The notes under the pieces were generated by a model that was not told the DNA's origin, did not search any database, and saw nothing but the letters and a program-made list of their open reading frames with translations. Positions 35,690-46,500 of a stretch of 64,000 bases of DNA are shown one piece after another (the stretch's first letter is position 1; each line of letters opens with the position of its first letter). Source of the stretch: Akebia trifoliata (lineage: Eukaryota > Streptophyta > Magnoliopsida > Ranunculales > Lardizabalaceae); the NCBI GenBank assembly GCA_017979445.1, contig CM030718.1, forward strand, positions 24,361,021-24,425,020, written 5' to 3'. The position numbers and the translations under genes are program-made.

Positions 35690-36560
35690 CCTTGAAATCA
35701 TTAATACTTGTCCTACATCATTATTCTTCCCAAAACCAATCCTCTTCGATTAATAATGATGATGATAACGACATTGGTGATAATCAGGACGACACCAACA
35801 ACGACAATGATGATGACAATGAAGGCATTGAGATCATATTTTATTATTTAATAAGAGAAGAAGAAGAAGAAAGTCCAAGGGTGTGTCATCAATCTCGTAT
35901 GATTGCTAAGTTTGTCGAATAAGTTTCAAGCCAGGGAGAGCCAGTCTTGAGAACAGTGTTTTGGAACCCAAATACACCAAAGTCTCCGACTTATTGAAAA
36001 AGTCGTGGTTAAATCGTGATTTTTTCCTTCACTAATTTAATCACAACTTTTTTAATAATACGTGACTTTTATGAACTTCACAATTAAATCACGAATAATG
36101 CGTAAAATAAAGAGAATGACATTGATTTGATGTTTTGAAGTGTTAATGAATCCTAATTTTAAATAGTATAAATCTTGAATATGTTGTGAATCTATGGTTA
36201 CTTGTTGTGGATGGATGCATAAATTATATCAACATGAGAATTCTTAATTCATCATTATAATTTAATACGAAACTTGATGATTTAATATGAAAACACCCGT
36301 TAGTAGGAACAATTATATAGTTCTAACCTAACTCAATTTTTTCTTGAATGTTTTTCGATTTTGCCAAATTTTTCCTGAAACCCGACTTGATGACTATGTT
36401 TGGAACACCCAATAACCCTTAAGTGGCAAGTAGGGGTTACCTTGGGAACGGCGGTCATATATAATTCTGAAGACGACATCGATGGTGAAGAGGGCATTGA
36501 GGTCATTTTTAATTAATCACTAATGGAAGACCAAAGCTCAAGAGGCTTATCATCAAATAT
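35690..36560. repeat. Diverged direct repeats with acidic-coding stretch
   Basis: GAAGGCATTGAGATCAT.TTTTATT at 35820 and GAGGGCATTGAGGTCATTTTTAATT at 36490 begin similar segments, both followed by CAAGGG/AAGAGG and a CATCAA motif. The first is preceded by GATGATGATAACGACATTGG repeats that encode Asp/Asn runs in a 76-codon frame (35692-35922); I see no evidence that this is expressed. Confidence 0.35.
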
Positions 36561-36597
36561 TGGTCAAACCTTGGAGAGATATTTCATTAATTTAAAT

Positions 36598-36635
36598 GCC
36601 ACGTGTCATGTAAATGGATAAGATTTTGATGCATG
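36598..36635 (+). promoter_or_regulatory. G-box/ABRE plus RY motif upstream of vicilin gene
   Basis: GCCACGTGTC at 36598-36607 is a strong ABRE/G-box, bound by bZIP factors. TGCATG at 36630-36635 is the core RY motif, bound by B3 factors (ABI3/FUS3 type). This pair is the usual signature of maturing-seed promoters and fits a storage-protein gene about 280 bp downstream. Confidence 0.65.
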
Positions 36636-36768
36636 TAGTCCGACTTAATGGGTAATTAAAGGATGTAAACTAAGACTTTGTCCTAGTAAAAAAGAACTGT
36701 AAATCACTATTTTTGGGTAAATTAAACAAATAAGAAATAGTCAATAAACCCCAAAACTCTGTACTAAC

Positions 36769-36833
36769 GCCACGTGTTATCAACAATTTACATAATTAAC
36801 AACAACCCCTTGACTTTATTTAATATATAAATA
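36769..36833 (+). promoter_or_regulatory. Second G-box and TATA box of vicilin gene
   Basis: GCCACGTGTT at 36769-36778 is a second G-box. TATATAAATA at 36824-36833 lies 82 bp before the ATG, giving a leader of roughly 50-60 bases. The leader contains a GA-rich run. Confidence 0.7.
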
Positions 36834-36914
36834 GCCATCTCTAGCAAAGAAAGCAAGCAAACACATCTAAGTAGTTGTAAGAGAGAGAGAGAGAGACTAG
36901 AAGAGAAAAAAAAA

Positions 36915-39900
36915 ATGGGTAAGATGAGATGTGAAACAACAATGTTGTTGGTATTGGTTTTCTTCTTTTTAGTTCCAATGGTGATGGGATTTAGAGGAGA
37001 AGGAGAGAAATCAGGAAAATTGTTTTTGTTGAAGAGATCAAAGGAGGTTGTGAAGAGTGAAGGAGGAGAAGTTAGGGTGATGAGAGGAGGGAATTTGAAG
37101 AATCCCATAATGCACATTGGGTTCATTACTATGGAACCTAATACACTTTTCATCCCTCAATATTTGGATTCAAGTTTCATCCTCTTCATTCGCTCTGGTA
37201 CTAATCACGTTACCCCGCTTTTCTAAAAACACACCCCAATTGATAAATATAGGTTATTGAGAAAAAATGAACCCACTCAGCAACCTGTTATCGATTGGTT
37301 CTGAATGGGTTCGATAAGAGGTCACCGAATATGTATTTTTTTTTTTTTTTTTGGAAAAAATCCTATTTTGTCTTCCTATAACATTGTGTTCGACACTGAA
37401 CTGACATAGAGGTGTGCACTCCACCATAGATTTCTTCACTCGTATCTCGAGGAAGTCACCTGTCGAATGCAATGTCGTTGGAAAACACCCCAGCATTACT
37501 CTCTTTTGCATTTTGAAAAGAGTAATGCTGGAGTGACTTCCTAAGATATGCGTTCGACATTGAGTTGATGTGGACTTGTGTACTCCACCATAGATGCTTT
37601 TCGCTCGTAACTCGAAGAAGTCACTTGTCGAACGTAGTGTCTTGGAAATCACCCCATCATTACTCTTTTTTTTTTTTTTTTAAGGTGGAGTACATTTTGA
37701 AAAGAGTAATGTTGGAATGACTTCCTAAGATACTACGTTCGACACTAAGTTGATGTGGACTTGTGCACTCCACCATACATGCTTTTCACCCGTACCTTGA
37801 GTGCTCCTTCTTTAATTCAATAAAAGATCAAATCAAACTCTTGTTATATCGATTTTTATTTTTTTATTTTTTTATTTTTTTATTTTTTATCGAATCCCTA
37901 TATTACGATCCTAACAAATAACAATCAGATCAAATGGGATTTTATCATAAAATCTAAATAAAATTCATAGATTAGACAAAAATATATAGATATGCAGTAT
38001 AATTTATATACATTCGCACATTTTATCATATCGAGAGATGGGTTATCCAAAACATCCAATAGGTTATCAGATTGAAACCTCATCGGATCGGATCTTTATC
38101 AAAACCCAAATTCTCAGTCCATAACAAAAGTTATGAAATGAATCCGATTTATGGTTTAGTTTGATCCTAATGTCTACAACCTTCTTAGGTTATTTATTGG
38201 TCATGCCTTAGGGTCTGTTTGTTAAACTAAAAATCATAAGGGTCGAAAGATTTTCTTGCTAATATGACTGTGGGGTAGCATATTCCTACGCCCTCTAAAC
38301 CATGACTGTTTACCACGTGGCATATTCCTTCTGGTCATCCACATATGGCCAACATCTTGGTGGATCTCATCATTGTTGATTTTTTGGCCATTTTTATTCA
38401 AGAATATTTCTATAATGGGCTTGCAAACTATACATAGCCCATGGGCTTGCTATTAAACCCAGTTGTCATCACTTGTGTGTGAGACAGGTGCAGCGAAGAT
38501 CGGATGGATCAGCAAAAATAAATTGAGGGAGAAGAAGTTGAAAATGGGGGATTTGTTTAGAATTCAAGCTGGTTCAGCCTTCTACATGGTGAACACTGGA
38601 GAACAACAGAAACTTCAAATCATTTGCAGCATTGATACATCAGAGAGCTTGGGAAAGGGTCCTTATCAGGTTTTGGGTTTCTTTAGTAATATTTATTTTA
38701 AGAGAATTTATATTGCCACACCAACTTTTACTAAGAGCACCCCAAGATGTGTGCAAATTCTTTTGGTGATTTCATATGAATTGAGGTGCTCTTAGCAAAA
38801 GTTGGTGTGGCAATAGAATCTATCACCCCTATAAGAAACCTTATATTAATTCTCATACCATCTTTTTCATTATCACACACCAATCATATAATCAAATAAA
38901 TATTTAAGGTGTACAGATAACTCTTTTTAAACATTATTAATAACATAAAAATGGGTTTTGTTTTAGGAAGAAGAAGATTAAAAAAATAGAAATATTTGGT
39001 GTGTTGTATTTAATTTCATTATTTGATGTGTTATAATGGGAAATGGTGTGGCAATAGAAGTTTTCTTATATAATTGGCTCATACTCTTGAGTCAATTTTC
39101 AAGTTTCAAAACTTATATAGTTTACAATGTATAACAATTTGACCTTATTATTATTATTATTATTTCCATGTTCTTCCTTTGCAGTCGTTCTTCATCGGTG
39201 GAGGAATGAATCCGACTTCTGTGCTTTCTGGATTCGACAATCAAACGCTCGAAGCTGCATTTAACGTAATTTTTTGAATGTTTAATTATCATTTAACATA
39301 ACATGCCTCTCAAAATCAATTATAGATTCGATAATCGATTATTAATCTCATAATCCATCACAAAAATGGTTACCAAACAACCCCTTAATTTTATTTTCGT
39401 CAACCCAATTGGTTATCAATCTAATAATCAATTACAAGAATTATTACCAAATTACCCCTTAATTTTATTTACAAGATTAACCATCATTTCTCGATTAATC
39501 ACACTAATGTAGGTTTCGTCGAGCCAATTAGATGAGATCATGACGGGCCAACAACACGGTCCAATTATGTACATAACTGACTTGGATCAAGAAGGCAAAT
39601 GGGCTTCATTAATGCAATTGAAGCAACAAGAAAGAGTAGCCCAACTTCAAGATCAAGACGATCAAGATGATGAAGTTGATCAAGAAGAAGAACAAGAAGA
39701 AGAAGAAATAACAAAATGGACTTGGAGGAAACTATTAAACGGCATGTTTGGCAACGAAGATAACAGTGGCAGGAGCACGGTTCGATCAACTCATGACCCG
39801 TACAATCTTTATGATAAAAAGCAAGATTTTCAGAATGATTATGGATGGAGCGTGGCCGTCGATGAGCACGATTACAAGCCTCTTAAACACTCTGACATTG

Positions 39901-40624
39901 GTGTTTATCTTGTTAATCTTTCTGAGGTAATCAACCTAAACTGGTTTACTGAATCCATTTTTACTGATTGGGCTTGGTCTTATGCCTGGGCCTTTTTATG
40001 GATCTTTCAGATCTCCGGACCCGATCCATTGATATTTACTATTGGGTTGAGTTGGGCCTCATTCTAGTAATATGTTGGGCTTGGGTTTGGATTATATTCA
40101 ATTATGCATGTGTTCGGTGTGATATTGGTATACTAATATGATGATCATGATTTAAGGGATCAATGATGGCGCCACACATGAATCCTATGGCGACAGAGTA
40201 CGGAATCATTCTGAAAGGATCAGGATCGATCCAGATTGTTTTCCCCAACGGGACGTTAGCAATGAATGCTGACGTGGAGCAAGGAGATGTGTTTTGGGTG
40301 CCAAGGTACTTTCCGTTGTGCCAAATTGCGTCCACAAGTGGACCAATGGAGTTCTTTGGTTTCACCACGTCAGCACGCAAGAACCGTCCACAGTTCTTAG
40401 CAGGGTCAACCTCAATCCTCCACACAATGAATGGTCCTGAGATTGCCACGGCATTTGGTGTTATCGAGGAGAAGTTCACAAAGTTCATCAAGGCTCAGCG
40501 TGAGTCCATCATACTCCCTTCACGATACGTGGCCCCACTTATGTCAGAGCAGAAGAAGTTGATCAAACCATCACCACCGCTCATCCATAGCTTTGCTGCT
40601 GATATGATCATGGGCTTTGATTAG
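36915..40624 (+). CDS. Vicilin-like double-cupin seed storage protein, 5 exons, 475 aa
   Basis: Exons: 36915-37197, 38488-38669, 39185-39265, 39513-39926, 40157-40624; all introns GT-AG and in phase. An N-terminal signal sequence (hydrophobic LLVLVFFFLVPMVMG, about 11-25) sends it to the secretory route. The first cupin barrel spans about 35-200, with IRSGAAKIGWI, GDLFRIQAGSAFYMVN and PYQSFFIGGGMNPTSVLSGF. An acidic linker at about 227-247 leads to KWTWRKLLNGMFG. The second barrel (about 275-460) includes SDIGVYLVNLSEGSMMAPHMNP, TEYGIILKGSGSIQIVFPNG and GDVFWVPRYFPLCQIAS. Such proteins are stored in seed vacuoles; some family members are enzymes, but PHMNPMA suggests an incomplete metal site here. 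Intron 1 holds a tandem run of family B hairpins and intron 2 a family D hairpin. A poly(A) signal follows at 40716. Confidence 0.93.
37380..37805. mobile_element. Tandem run of three family B copies (8-10) in vicilin intron 1
   Basis: 37517-37660 is complete: AAAAGAGTAATGCTGGAGTG at the left and CATCATTACTCTTTTT at the right. 37380-37505 and 37699-37805 are partial. All share ACTCCACCATAGAT, TTCACTCGTATCTCGAG-like loops and GTTCGACA/TGTCGAA stems, and AAAAGAGTAATG sits at the junctions. Head-to-tail order suggests local duplication rather than three insertions. Confidence 0.7.
38711..38817. mobile_element. Family D short hairpin, copy 1, in vicilin intron 2
   Basis: TATTGCCACACCAACTTTTA pairs with AAAGTTGGTGTGGCAATAGA, and CTAAGAGCACCCCAA pairs with TTGAGGTGCTCTTAG. 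The stem is nearly perfect over 40 bp. Confidence 0.8.
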
Positions 40625-40715
40625 CTGATGTTGGTAAAATTTTTGCTGTATTTGGGAAGCTTTTTTGTGTTTGTTTTTATGGTTTGTTGATGCGTTGTTG
40701 AGATGTTAAGTTGTG

Positions 40716-40721
40716 AATAAA
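40716..40721 (+). terminator. Poly(A) signal AATAAA of vicilin gene
   Basis: AATAAA lies 92 bp after the stop codon, in a T-rich 3' region, a usual place for plant polyadenylation. Confidence 0.55.
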
Positions 40722-40827
40722 AGCAGATTGTTTTTCTTTTAAGAAAAATCAAAGAAATTTTTTGTGTCCTAACAACGGCTGAGAGAGAGAGAGAGAGAGA
40801 GTGAGGCCAAAATTGGATTGAGAGATT

Positions 40828-41353
40828 CTAGTGCCACACTAACTTTTACTTTGAGCACCTCAATTTAGGACTGTCAACTGATGCTTATTAGTTCAGATAC
40901 AGCAATATCCGAATCTGAATCGAAATTTTTTATCTAATATCTATATATGAATTCGAATCCGACGAATGTTCTAAAACTCTATCCGAATTTGAATCCGACA
41001 ACTTATTGTATATCGGATAATATTCGACTATAATTCAAATAATTTGTATATAAAAAAATCATAATTTTTCTTTATCCAATTGATTTTTTCATTATTAAAA
41101 AAAAACTTATTATATATTATATTATTAAAATAAAATAATATATATTATTTAGAATTGTATATTATCATATTCGAAATGTTAATATTCGATATTCGAAATT
41201 TTCAGATAATATCCAATTTTTTGAATTCAATTTCAAATCAGATTCGAATTTTCGACTATCCATTGACACCCCAACTTTAATTCATATGATATTCAATTGA
41301 GAATTATAACTAGTGTGGGTGCTCTAGGTTAAAGTTGGTGTGGTAATAGAAGC
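40828..41353. mobile_element. Family D element split by family E copy 3
   Basis: The outer ends GTGCCACACTAACTTTTAC and AAAGTTGGTGTGGTAATAGA are family D, with GAGCACCTCAATTTAG / TGGGTGCTCTAGG inside. From 40868 (CTGTCAACTGATGCTTATTAG) to 41272 (TATCCATTGACACCCC) lies a family E element. The nesting shows that E moved after D. Confidence 0.7.
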
Positions 41354-41503
41354 TCACTCCACCCCACCCTCTTCTTTTCTGGTATTTGTAGGAGTTGATA
41401 ACTACAAAATCCCAATCTTCTTATGGGTCTTGTTGATGAGAAACATGTTCAGATAAATTATCGATTGTGTAATTATGTTGTAGAACTATTGTGTTGTGCT
41501 TGA

Positions 41504-41934
41504 TAGGGGTGCATTGGATCTAGCCAAATCATGAATTGAACCGAATTAAGTCATTTTGGATTGGTTTGGTTCGATTTTTTAGCTCTTCGATATATATAGA
41601 TATATAAATTAAATATAACAAACAATAGCTCTCACTATTTGCCCTTTGTATTTTAACAAATTTAGTTCATCAATCTAAGTTGTCCAAATGACATGGCCCT
41701 AACCATACATTGTCAATGTTAATCTCTTTGTTGCACCTTTTGACTAAAATCATTGATGACCGTGGGTTTTTTAGTCATGAGATTTGATAATTAATGTCTT
41801 GATACCTATGTTTAGAAGACCCGAGAACCGAACCAAACCAAACCAAACCAGCTTGATCTAAGGTTGGTTCGATTCTAAGGGGTAATCAGTTTGGTTCCAA
41901 TTTTGCCCTCAAACGAATCGTGTGCACCCCTAGT
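41504..41934. mobile_element. Family F element, copy 4
   Basis: Ends GGGGTGCATTGG and GTGTGCACCCC are inverted. The arms hold AACCGAATTAAG and ACCAAACCAAACCAAACC-type units. Flanks GTGCTTGA and GTGCTCGA may be a diverged 8-bp target duplication. Confidence 0.55.
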
Positions 41935-42092
41935 GCTCGAAACTAAGATTATTATTTGATATAAACAACTTCTAGCTTCCGGATTTCTCCAAAATGATCA
42001 GAATGCCCTTACATGAAGAATGAATATAAAGATATAATTAATCTATTAAAATCCTTGTAATTTTTAAAATTTTATGTAAGTATTTCTATAAA

Positions 42093-42507
42093 GGATTGAC
42101 TAGTTGCACATCACCTTGTATTGATTGCACTCCAACCTAGAGAACATGTTTATTTTTGACTTAAAAATAAATTCTTATTACTCCCCATGAAGGAATTTTA
42201 CACTGATACTGAAAATAAAGAACCGATCATTTGTAGGAGCTCTTGCAAATTTTACACCCAATTCTATCATTAACAAGAACTCTAATATATTTTCATCTTA
42301 TTTGAAGATTATGAAGCTTTAAAATTTGAATCTAGAATTTGTGAAGGTTTGACACTTTGGTTCCTCTCGAATCTTCAAGGAGAAGAGAAGCAGTGCAACT
42401 TTTAATTTTTGGAGTGCAATCATAATAGTGAAATGCGAGTCATTTTTTTCTCAGTGATGAGGTGCAATCGATACTATCTGATGTGCCATTAGTCAATCCC
42501 TACTTAT
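42093..42507. mobile_element. Family H element, copy 2
   Basis: GGATTGACTAGTTGCACATC with TTGATTGCACTCC at the left faces GAGGTGCAATCGATAC and GATGTGCCATTAGTCAATCC at the right. Confidence 0.6.
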
Positions 42508-43440
42508 AATTATAACAGTTTTATGAGGACAAAAACATAAATTAGTAACTTTCATTTTGCTAGTCTCTTGGCTTGCTATCACAAGAAGTTGGACGTGTTC
42601 TTCTTTCTTTTCCTCTATTTTTTGCTCAAATGTCTGGGTTTCTAGTTTTTCACGAAAGTGAAGGACGATTGAAACTCATTAATAAACACTTTTCTAATGC
42701 CCATCATCCTTCGTTCCAAATGATGCCCTAGTATTAAGAGAAGTGCTTCCCATTTTTGATTGATTAGGACTATTTCATTGTTGATCTCGGCTTAAAGGCG
42801 TCCATAGATACCCATTTAACTCGAACCCACACTAATCCAATCTAGGATCCCTTTTGATTGGAACTGATTATAATCGTAGTTCTTGAAATTTTTTAAATTC
42901 AAATCATTGAGAATCAAAATTGATGATAAGAATCAAAATCATTTAAAGAGATTTTTTTTCTTTTTGATGGTTATGATCTTGATTCCATTGATTTGAGAAA
43001 ATTTGAACTAAAACTAGTACGAACCATAACTTTGAATTGCTCTATGCCATCGAGTGCTTAATTTTCATACTTGAACCAAACATTTTCTAATGGAGTTATG
43101 TCTCGAAAAAGAAAAAAAAAAACAATCCCAAAGTCGCTTGTATTCGGTATCGTCCACCAACGAGATGGATAGACAAATCAAACGTATTAAATGAAATTTA
43201 AAATCACAGTTCATTTTTCTCATTGTTGAACGAGACGATTCAAATGTATCAAAAAACTTGTCTGAGACGACTAGGTCTCGTTCATGGATGAGACAGGACA
43301 GGACGTCAGAGCGAGTTTTAAAATAATCATTCGGAAATAAGTTGATGACATTTTGGGGCAGGCCCACAAGAGATTATCGATGGACGGTCCCGATCAGGCC
43401 AAGTGTTGAATGTTCATCATTTGGCATACATCGACGCCAC
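42508..43440. other. Intergenic, upstream of PDIL5-1
   Basis: Mostly undistinguished AT-rich sequence. 43110-43290 contains TCTCGTTCATGGATGAGAC and related phrases that also occur at both ends of the element at 58437-59190, so a fragment of that family is present. No gene. Confidence 0.4.
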
Positions 43441-43458
43441 ATGCTAACTTCCTTAAAC

Positions 43459-43467
43459 TTATATAAG
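43459..43467 (+). promoter_or_regulatory. TATA box of PDIL5-1
   Basis: TTATATAAG lies about 50 bp before the ATG at 43509, in a suitable position for a short leader. No certain ER-stress element was found. Confidence 0.5.
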
Positions 43468-43508
43468 AGAGAACCAAAGACAGACCAGACCTGAATCTAA
43501 GGTCCGCC

Positions 43509-46500
43509 ATGAAAGGCCACCAAAGTTCTTTGTTTCTCGTCTCTCTTATTCTGATTTCTTGCGTTATATCTGCGAGATCTGAAGTTATAACCCTAACAGC
43601 AGATACCTTCACTGACAAGGTTTAACCCTAATTCTCTTTTCTATTTCTGTTAATTTTAGATCACAAATCTCTTTCGTTCCCAAACTAGGGTTTGTGCTAG
43701 TGTTTTACTTCTTCAATTAACTTCATGTGTGGATTCTGCTACTTAATTTCTTTTTTATTTTTTGTTTTATTTTTTAATTCCGGATTTGGGTTTCAGCTTA
43801 TCAGTTATTGTCTCATGAAAAACCCCTATTTTTATTTAGGGCATAATTTTGATTGTTTTGGAATTTGAATCGTTCCCTTGGTAATAAATCAGACCATTCA
43901 GATGTTAGAGTACGCCTTGGATGGGTCAAAATCCATGATTTATTTCGTTTGGTGGAAGATCAAGTGCAATCATGGTATATGAAATCCAGTTTTTTCCCAC
44001 TTCTTTGATTGTGTGGGCACCAAATTTCCCCCAATTCTGACAATTTTGATCATGAATTGTCAGTTGGGAACTTAAGAAGAGGAGATGGATGATTTTTTTC
44101 TTTTTCTTTTTTGGTTTGTTTTTGTTTTTTATATAGTTATAGGTGGATGGAAATTAATGTAGAAAAATGCATTCATCTGGAAGTTAGGATCCTTCTAAAT
44201 GTTGCAATTGTGGTTTGGGCACTGTGGAAATTCTTAAATTAGACTTAGGTGCTGTTTGTTAAACTGAAAAAAATAAGTGCTGAATAGCATTAAGCGCTGA
44301 AACTTATAACCGCCGAATTTAAGTGCTGAAAAATTTGTTTGTTTAGATGTTGAATCATATTTGTTACACATTGCTGAGGCTAGTAAATGGTCTTTGTTAC
44401 CCTTACAATCATATTATACATTGTTTGCATGTTTCAAATGCCTATTTCTTATCAAACACAATAAAATATATTATTTCTTATAAAATTAAAATAAAATTCA
44501 TTTTTAAATAATAAATAATACTCAAATCTTCAATTTATAAATAATAATTTCTATTTTTAAAAGCCCACAAATTTCAAATTAAAAATAATAATGTCATACA
44601 AGTCATCAAAATTTGAAATCAACATTAAAATAACTTAATTTTGGATGAATAGTTTTCGATGGAAATGAAAGATGTGTAATTATAAAAGCACCCTATGAAT
44701 TAATAAGGGCAACCCATACCATAGCTAATTTTTTTTTGTTTTACATGGGTTAAAGCTTTTGGAATGAGCAAATTTTTAGTGAGGATAGTCTATATGGTCT
44801 AGAGATCATCCTCACTAAAAATCAGTTCATTTTAAAACTTCTAACTCGTCAAAAATAGTTTTCAAAAAAAAAAAAGGGACGATTTACGGTTCTTGAACTT
44901 GTTTTGATAGGGTTAGAAGTTTCAGGATGTGTTGATTTTTGATGAGGATGATATCCTCATTGTAGAGATCATCCTCATCAAAAATCAATTTATTCCAAAA
45001 CTTTTAACCCATATAAGACAAAATAATTTAGCCTTGGTGTGGGTTTATTAATTTGTGGGGTGTTTATATACTAATGAGGAGATCATCCTCACCAAAAATC
45101 AACTCATTCCAAAACTTTTAACCCATGTAAGACAAAATAATTTAACCATGGTATGGGTTTATTAATTTGTGGGGTGCTTATATACTTATCCATGGGATAT
45201 AAGAGGTAATATCCTTTTAAGAATAAGGGCATACTTGTCCGTGCTAAAAAAATGAAGGGCATACTTTTCTGTGTCGAAAAAAGCGAAGTGCTTACCGCTT
45301 CAGCACTTTTTTTCAGCATCAAAATAGTGCTGAATTTTTTCACTTATTTTCAGTAATAAGCACTGAAAATATAAAGTAAACAAACACGTTTGACAAAAAG
45401 TGCTGAATTTAATTTTTTTCAACAATAAGCACTGAAAAATAGCTCAAACAAACACTGCCTTAATCTCTATTAGAATGATAATTCTAGCCATCGATATTTT
45501 CTTTCTTTTTTTATTCGTAGTTAATATTATTTTATTGATTTGGAATGCCAAATGTTCTATGTGTGGTCCTTTCATCGCTACCCATTACCATGTGTATGGT
45601 GATGAGAGGTGGGACCATTATAAAATATTTAGTTTTTTTAATAATTTAAATATTTATTATCTAAATGGAAATATGATCGTGTGATCAATCATCTTCTAAT
45701 CCACCTTATTTTATTAAAAAAAAAATACAGTTATGAGTATAAATGTATATTAATAATTAATTATAAACTGAATTAAATGGTTTATCTCATCTAAGATGGG
45801 ATGACTTGGGTGAGTCAACTCGGTGTCAGTGGTGGAACAAGTCAAGATGGAATACTGAATTTTAAAACCGTGCTCCCAAATCCAATTTTTCACTGTCAAT
45901 GCATTATCTGATATATAAATTTTTTTTTTTGATAGGTAAGCTGGACTTGAACCCACAACGTCTTATCTGACAATTTTTTTTCTTTTGTTCTGTATTTTGT
46001 CTCTGTTTAGGTGAAGGAGAAAGACACTGCATGGTTTGTTAAATTTTGTGTCCCATGGTGTAAACATTGGTAAGGCATTTAAGTGGTTGTTGTGGTCCAT
46101 GTCTTAGTCTTTGATATATTAATATGATCTGTAATTAATGTATTTGTATATTTATTCAAAATATCATTTTCTTGCACAATTTGATTAATAAGTAACAGCT
46201 GTTGATTTTGGATTTTAGTAAAAGCTTGGGATCGTTATGGGACGACTTGGGAACGACGATGGAAGGGGAAGATGAGATAGAGGTAGGACAAGTTGACTGC
46301 AGTACTAGTAAGACCGTATGTACCAAAGTTGATATACATTCATACCCAACGTTTAAGATCTTCTACAATGGTGAAGAAGTTGCAAAATATAAAGGTAGTT
46401 TCCAAATCCGCTAGTTTACATGGTGGTTTTCCGTTCCGGTAGTTCTTTATTCGTATCCATATTAATCCATGATTGAAAATTTGCTATATTTTGATGGTCC

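Larger units (their letters stand above)
30660..36590. other. Intergenic block between IQD and vicilin genes
   Basis: This block holds the IQD promoter side (to about 30750), a family J element with a nested family A copy, short direct repeats, a family B hairpin, a possible SINE, a family C hairpin and AT-rich relics, listed separately. 32880-33430 and 33800-34420 show nothing I can identify. No protein gene is supported. Confidence 0.5.

Noticed and set aside
35692..35922. Asp/Asn-rich 76-codon frame
   Set aside because: The acidic run comes from a GAT/GAC simple repeat; no gene structure around it.
39565..40491. Minus-strand frames of 74 and 129 codons
   Set aside because: They are antisense readings of vicilin exons 4 and 5.
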